The notes under the pieces are model-generated. The model was not told the origin of the DNA, did not search any database, and saw only the letters and a program-made list of their open reading frames with translations. Below are positions 6,144-9,851 of a stretch of DNA of 9,851 nucleotides, piece by piece. The translations under genes were made by a program, and so were the position numbers. Location of the stretch: contig JBBSDW010000125.1 of the NCBI GenBank assembly GCA_038240295.1, forward strand, positions 1 to 9,851, given 5' to 3'. The DNA comes from JABDDM01 sp038240295 (GTDB taxonomy: Bacteria > Bacteroidota > Ignavibacteria > Palsa-1295). Within the stretch, counting starts at the first letter, position 1. Every line of letters begins with the position of its first letter.

Positions 6144-6272
6144 GATGCAAAGATGGCAGGTTTTCCGCGACCGCGAATGAAGCGAATGTCTCGGGCAATC
6201 GAGAAGTTATCTTCGCATGACAACTGTTGAGCCTCGTTGTGTTTGTATTATGAACCAGATAGGTCTTTCGTG
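6144..6272. promoter_or_regulatory. Divergent hutI/mutS intergenic region and mutS start site
   Basis: These 126 bases separate the hutI start (minus strand) and the mutS start (plus strand), so promoters for both should lie here. I cannot name a clear promoter. TATCTTCG at 6209-6216 is one base off the Bacteroidota -7 consensus TAnnTTTG on the plus strand, but no matching upstream TTTG is found. AGG at 6261-6263 lies 6 bases before GTG 6270 and supports that codon as the mutS start over TTG at 6237, which has no such site. No operator-like palindrome stands out. Confidence 0.4.
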
Positions 6273-9002
6273 ACTGAGAGTATCCAGACCCCGCCGATCG
6301 AGATCGCCGTCGAAAAACCGGCTGCAGCGAAACGTGCAAAAGCCCCAGGCATCGAAGCGGATAAGCAAACGCCGCTCATGAAGCAATATTTTTCCATCAA
6401 GGAGAAGTACCCCGAGACGATCCTCTTTTTTCGGATGGGCGATTTCTTCGAGACCTTCGGCGCCGATGCGATCACAACAAGCAAAGTGACAGGCATCGTG
6501 CTAACAAAGCGTGGCGCAGGCTCCGCGAGCGAGATCGAACTTGCAGGTTTTCCGCATCATCAGCTGGATAATTATCTGCCCAAGATGATCCGCGCCGGTT
6601 ACCGCGTTGCGGTCTGCGAGCAGATGGAGGATCCGAAACTCGCGAAAGGAATTGTCAAGCGCGATGTCGTCGAAGTTGTGACCCCTGGCGTGCAGACGAG
6701 CGAGAAGCTGCTCGATGGCAAAACGAATACGTATGTCGGCGCGATCGTGAATGCGGGCGGCGTTGCGGGCATTGCATTCGCGGATGTTTCGACGGGAGAA
6801 TTTGTCGCGGGTGAAATTTCCGAATCACATTTGCTCGAACATCTTGAGGCGATCGGAATTCGCGAGTTGCTCGTCGCAAGAAAAGATGCGGCACGCTTCG
6901 AGCTTGCGCCCTATTTTATCGCGCTTCAACGCAAACCCTCGATCGCAAAGCGCGACGACTGGATCTTCCATCCTGATAGTGCGCGGCAGCTTTTGCTCGA
7001 GCATTTCAAGACTACGAGCCTCAAAGGATTTGGCGTTGAAGAACTGCCGCTTGCAACAACTGCGGCGGGTGTCGTGCTCGATTATTTGCGCGAGACTCGC
7101 TCGGCAACAACGCTACAGCATGTTACACGCCTGACCCGTTACGATGCCGGAATGATCCTCGCGCTCGATGCAACGACGCGGCGCAACCTCGAACTGCAAT
7201 CGCCGCTCAATCACGACGGCCCCGATTCTTCGCTGCTCGCAGTGCTCGATGAAACAGGTACGCCGATGGGTGCGCGAATGCTCAGGCGCTGGATGTCGCT
7301 GCCCTTGCGCGATTCCGAGATGATCAATGCGCGCCTCGATGCAGTAAGCGTGATGGTCGCACATCGTGAGTTGCGCGATCAGCTTTATTTAAAGCTTCGT
7401 GAGTTGGGCGATCTTGAACGATTGCTCGGCCGCTTTGCAAGTGCACGCCTGCTTTCACCTCGCGATTATCTCGCGATGAAGTTCACGCTCTGGCATTTGC
7501 CCGAGATCAAAGATCTTGCCTGCGATCTTGCAGCGGCAGGCGGCGCAGCGCTCATCGAACGGATCGCGAACGACCTCGATCCACTTCGCGCGCTCGCCGA
7601 AGAACTCGATCGCACGATCCATCCGGAGCCGCCCCCCGTCGCGGGTCAGCTTGGCGTTATTCGCGACGGCGCGAATTCCGAACTCGATGAGCTTCGATCG
7701 CTCACATCATCAAGCAGGCAAAAACTTGTCGAGATCCAGACACGTGAGCGTGAACGTACTGGCATCAATTCGCTCAAAGTCGATTTCAATAATGTCTTCG
7801 GATATTTTATTGAAGTCTCTAAAGTGAACTCCGCAAAAGTACCGGCCGATTACGAGCGCCGCCAGACGATGACGAACGCCGAGCGCTACATCACGCCGGA
7901 GCTCAAAGCCTACGAAGAGAAAATTCTTGGCGCCGAAGAACGCATGCTGCTGCTCGAACGCGGCATGTGCGACAATCTTCGCGCGAGGATTTTGCAGGAA
8001 ACTGCTATCATTCAGCGTGATGCGGAGCTTATCGGGCTCGCAGATGTGCTCGCGAATTTTTCCGTGCTCGCGACGAGAATGAAATGGGTACGCCCTGAAC
8101 TTGGCGGTACAACGCTTTTGATCGAACAGGGCCGACACCCGGTAGTCGAAAAATTATTACCGATTGGCGACCGATTTACTCCGAACAGCGTGAAGTTCGA
8201 GCCGGGCGTTGCGGAGTTCTTCGTGATCACTGGACCGAACATGGCGGGCAAATCGGTATTCCTTCGTCAGGTGGGGATCATCACCTATATGGCGCACCTC
8301 GGCTCGTTCGTGCCGGCCGAACGGGCGAGCATTCCGCTTACCGATCGCATCTTCGCACGCGTTGGCGCAAGCGATAATGTGGCAAGCGGCGAATCGACAT
8401 TCCTCGTCGAAATGAACGAAGCAGCGAACATCTTGAATAATGCGACCAAAGATTCTGTCCTGCTATTCGATGAACTTGGCCGCGGCACCTCGACCTTCGA
8501 TGGGATCTCGATCGCATGGTCGATCGCCGAATATATTCATGACGTGATCCCAGGCGCGCGAACGCTCTTCGCAACGCATTATCACGAACTCAACGCGCTC
8601 GCCGATCGATACGGCCGCATCGGCAACTTAAAAGTCGAAGTGCGTGAGGCCGAGGGCAAAGTTCATTTTCTGCATCGCATTAGTCCGGGCTATGCCGATC
8701 ATTCGTATGGCATCGAGGTTGCGGCCATGGCGGGAATCCCGCGCGAGGTGATCGTCCGTGCACGTGAGGTTTTGAAATCTCTGGAGCAAACAGAACTTCG
8801 CATCGCCGAAGCAGAGATCCAGCGCGAGATCCCCTTCGCATTCGAAGAGCGAGTCAAACGCGCCCGAGTTGAAGAACGCCAAGAAGCAGAATTCCTCGCA
8901 CTCGCAAAAAAGCTCACCGCAAAACTTCGCGAGCTCGACATCGATCATCTAACCCCGCTCGACGCATTAAAGAAGCTTGCGGAGCTGAAGGATCAGATTT
9001 GA
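6270..9002 (+). CDS. mutS: DNA mismatch repair protein MutS
   Basis: Encodes 910 residues from GTG 6270. MutS slides along DNA as a dimer, binds mismatches and, on ATP binding, recruits MutL. The mismatch-reading Phe-x-Glu motif is present at the end of RMGDFFETF (Phe59 and Glu61). Connector, lever and clamp domains follow, with the conserved NNVFGYFIEVSK segment at about residue 510. The ATPase domain has Walker A GPNMAGKS (655-662), STFLVEMNEAANIL, Walker B LLFDELGRGTSTFDG (Asp734, Glu735) and ATHYHELNAL. The C-terminus ends in the usual dimerisation helices (DHLTPLDALKKLAELK). All motifs place it in MutS1, the repair form, not MutS2, which lacks the mismatch-reading domain. About 30 residues precede the normal family start (TPLMKQYFSIK) and are rich in Ala, Lys and Pro; they are probably flexible. 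The start was chosen for AGG 6 bases upstream; TTG at 6237 would add 11 residues. It is the only large plus-strand gene here. Confidence 0.97.
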   Translation: MTESIQTPPIEIAVEKPAAAKRAKAPGIEADKQTPLMKQYFSIKEKYPETILFFRMGDFFETFGADAITTSKVTGIVLTKRGAGSASEIELAGFPHHQLDNYLPKMIRAGYRVAVCEQMEDPKLAKGIVKRDVVEVVTPGVQTSEKLLDGKTNTYVGAIVNAGGVAGIAFADVSTGEFVAGEISESHLLEHLEAIGIRELLVARKDAARFELAPYFIALQRKPSIAKRDDWIFHPDSARQLLLEHFKTTSLKGFGVEELPLATTAAGVVLDYLRETRSATTLQHVTRLTRYDAGMILALDATTRRNLELQSPLNHDGPDSSLLAVLDETGTPMGARMLRRWMSLPLRDSEMINARLDAVSVMVAHRELRDQLYLKLRELGDLERLLGRFASARLLSPRDYLAMKFTLWHLPEIKDLACDLAAAGGAALIERIANDLDPLRALAEELDRTIHPEPPPVAGQLGVIRDGANSELDELRSLTSSSRQKLVEIQTRERERTGINSLKVDFNNVFGYFIEVSKVNSAKVPADYERRQTMTNAERYITPELKAYEEKILGAEERMLLLERGMCDNLRARILQETAIIQRDAELIGLADVLANFSVLATRMKWVRPELGGTTLLIEQGRHPVVEKLLPIGDRFTPNSVKFEPGVAEFFVITGPNMAGKSVFLRQVGIITYMAHLGSFVPAERASIPLTDRIFARVGASDNVASGESTFLVEMNEAANILNNATKDSVLLFDELGRGTSTFDGISIAWSIAEYIHDVIPGARTLFATHYHELNALADRYGRIGNLKVEVREAEGKVHFLHRISPGYADHSYGIEVAAMAGIPREVIVRAREVLKSLEQTELRIAEAEIQREIPFAFEERVKRARVEERQEAEFLALAKKLTAKLRELDIDHLTPLDALKKLAELKDQI

Positions 9003-9032
9003 AAGTTTTTTATCATAGTAAAGCATTCTCGC

Positions 9033-9851
9033 TCAGTTCGAGATCTTTAGAAAGCCCTGGCTCCTCACGTGCGAATCGGGCGTGCGTAGCACGATCTGGT
9101 AGTACCCGTCGGCCCAGCCAATCGTAGGTATATCGAGAATCTTACCTTTCATTGTTGCCCGTGATACTGTTCGTCCAAGAGCATCCACGACCGAAATTTC
9201 AGCCGATCCCGATAATTCGGAGCTTGTGATCGTAACAGAACGTGACGACGGATTGGGGTAGATTTGAAAGGCTGGTGGAACAGAGTGTGAGGCTGCCACT
9301 CCAGCATCGGCAGCGTCGTAGATATAGACGTATGCCTTCACCACTTCATCCCAGGGGCCAGGAACCGCGACAGTATCATTGATTGCCCACCCATGCCTTG
9401 GATTGATGAAACAGAAATCCGAAAGATTTGCACCAGTGAATGGCAAGGAATCGATCATCCAGGTAGAACCGTTATCTGTTGAATGATACATCTGGTTTAT
9501 CGGCCAGGGGTCCTTTACCCATGTCGGATTTGAGGAGCCTGAGAGCCATAGATCTGATGCCCCGACAGTAGCGATCTTCTGTATCACTAACGGCAGGTTG
9601 CTCTGACCTTCACTCCAAGTTCTTCCGTCGTCAGGTGAGTAACGAAGATTACCATGCCGGGACGATGGAGTGGGGGAATAGGAGGCAGTAGAAAGAACCC
9701 ATATTTTATGGAAAGCAGGATTCGAGCAGGCCTGTTGCGGACCGAGGAGCGTATCCGCCGGAAGCGTGTCAAGCCTCCAATGTCCCCCAGCGTCGCTCGT
9801 CAAAAAAAGCCCGTTTACATTCGTATCTATGACCGTTGGAAATACCCACCG
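9033..9851 (-). CDS. Secreted BNR/Asp-box beta-propeller protein with T9SS sorting domain, C-terminal part
   Basis: The frame is open to the right edge, so the gene starts outside the window; 272 C-terminal residues are visible. The sequence at 9804-9851 continues the frame without a stop (RWVFPTVIDTNVNGLF), so the TTG at 9803 is not a real start. Three Asp-box turns are visible: TSDAGGHW (about 18-25), SPDDGRTW (72-79) and STDNGSTW (124-131). These S/T-x-D-x-G-x-T-W motifs mark BNR-type or Ycf48-like propeller blades, and FCFINPRHGWAIND fits the strand between boxes. The last 80 residues form a T9SS type A sorting domain: FQIYPNPSSRSVTI, then AEISVVDALGRTV, then WADGYYQIVLR and FLKISN. The protein is thus exported across the outer membrane and released or attached to the surface. 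BNR propellers occur in sialidases and in many non-enzymatic adhesins; no catalytic residues are visible here. It converges on mutS with a 30-base gap and no clear shared terminator. Confidence 0.85.
   Translation of the reverse strand, partial: RWVFPTVIDTNVNGLFLTSDAGGHWRLDTLPADTLLGPQQACSNPAFHKIWVLSTASYSPTPSSRHGNLRYSPDDGRTWSEGQSNLPLVIQKIATVGASDLWLSGSSNPTWVKDPWPINQMYHSTDNGSTWMIDSLPFTGANLSDFCFINPRHGWAINDTVAVPGPWDEVVKAYVYIYDAADAGVAASHSVPPAFQIYPNPSSRSVTITSSELSGSAEISVVDALGRTVSRATMKGKILDIPTIGWADGYYQIVLRTPDSHVRSQGFLKISN

Noticed and set aside
5346..6230. A 294-codon plus-strand open frame opposite hutI
   Set aside because: It lies wholly antisense to the conserved hutI frame and its start. Its protein has no recognisable motif and the composition of a mirrored frame. 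It is a by-product of GC-rich codon use in hutI.
6237..6269. TTG at 6237 as the mutS start
   Set aside because: There is no ribosome binding site before it, and the 11 added residues resemble nothing in MutS. GTG at 6270 has AGG at a proper distance.
9003..9050. Terminator between mutS and the convergent secreted-protein gene
   Set aside because: The T6 run at about 9007-9012 has no stem before it. The small TCTCG/CGAGA hairpin at about 9027-9043 is weak and overlaps the end of the opposite gene.

Overview
The window looks like chromosomal DNA of a Bacteroidota/Chlorobiota-type (FCB group) bacterium. The main reason is that two genes end in recognisable type IX secretion (T9SS) C-terminal sorting domains, a system found almost only in that group. 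Start sites also carry weak or absent Shine-Dalgarno sequences, which fits. I cannot assign a genus. A lineage near Ignavibacteria or Kapabacteria is a guess.

Layout from left to right. (1) Positions 1-198, minus strand: the first 66 codons of a secreted protein with a signal peptide and the start of a LamG/concanavalin-type jelly-roll domain; it runs off the left edge. (2) Positions 199-492: intergenic, holding one copy of a diverged repeat and a strong minus-strand intrinsic terminator. (3) Positions 493-2510, minus strand: one secreted T9SS cargo gene broken into two overlapping frames by an apparent single-base loss near 1846-1848. The first part has the signal peptide and the second has the sorting domain. 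(4) Positions 2511-3114: about 600 bases without a convincing gene, but with a short heptamer tandem repeat, the second copy of the diverged repeat, an orphan plus-strand terminator, a 25-codon plus-strand ORF and hairpins after rodA. (5) Positions 3115-6143, minus strand: a tight three-gene unit, hutI (imidazolonepropionase), a single-pass membrane protein of unknown function and rodA (cell-elongation glycosyltransferase). Its junctions are a 4-base ATGA overlap and a 6-base gap. (6) Positions 6144-6269: a divergent intergenic region. (7) Positions 6270-9002, plus strand: mutS, complete. (8) Positions 9033-9851, minus strand: the C-terminal 272 residues of a secreted BNR/Asp-box beta-propeller protein with a T9SS sorting domain; its start lies beyond the right edge.

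The core (rodA, hutI, mutS) is housekeeping: wall elongation, histidine breakdown and mismatch repair. Nothing in the sequence links these roles functionally. The co-directional, overlapping arrangement of hutI, the membrane protein and rodA suggests one transcript. Around this core lie genes for secreted, beta-rich surface proteins. I did not find a clearly new system. The items most worth a second look are the broken T9SS cargo gene flanked by diverged direct repeats, the orphan plus-strand terminator, and the uncharacterised membrane protein coupled to hutI and rodA.
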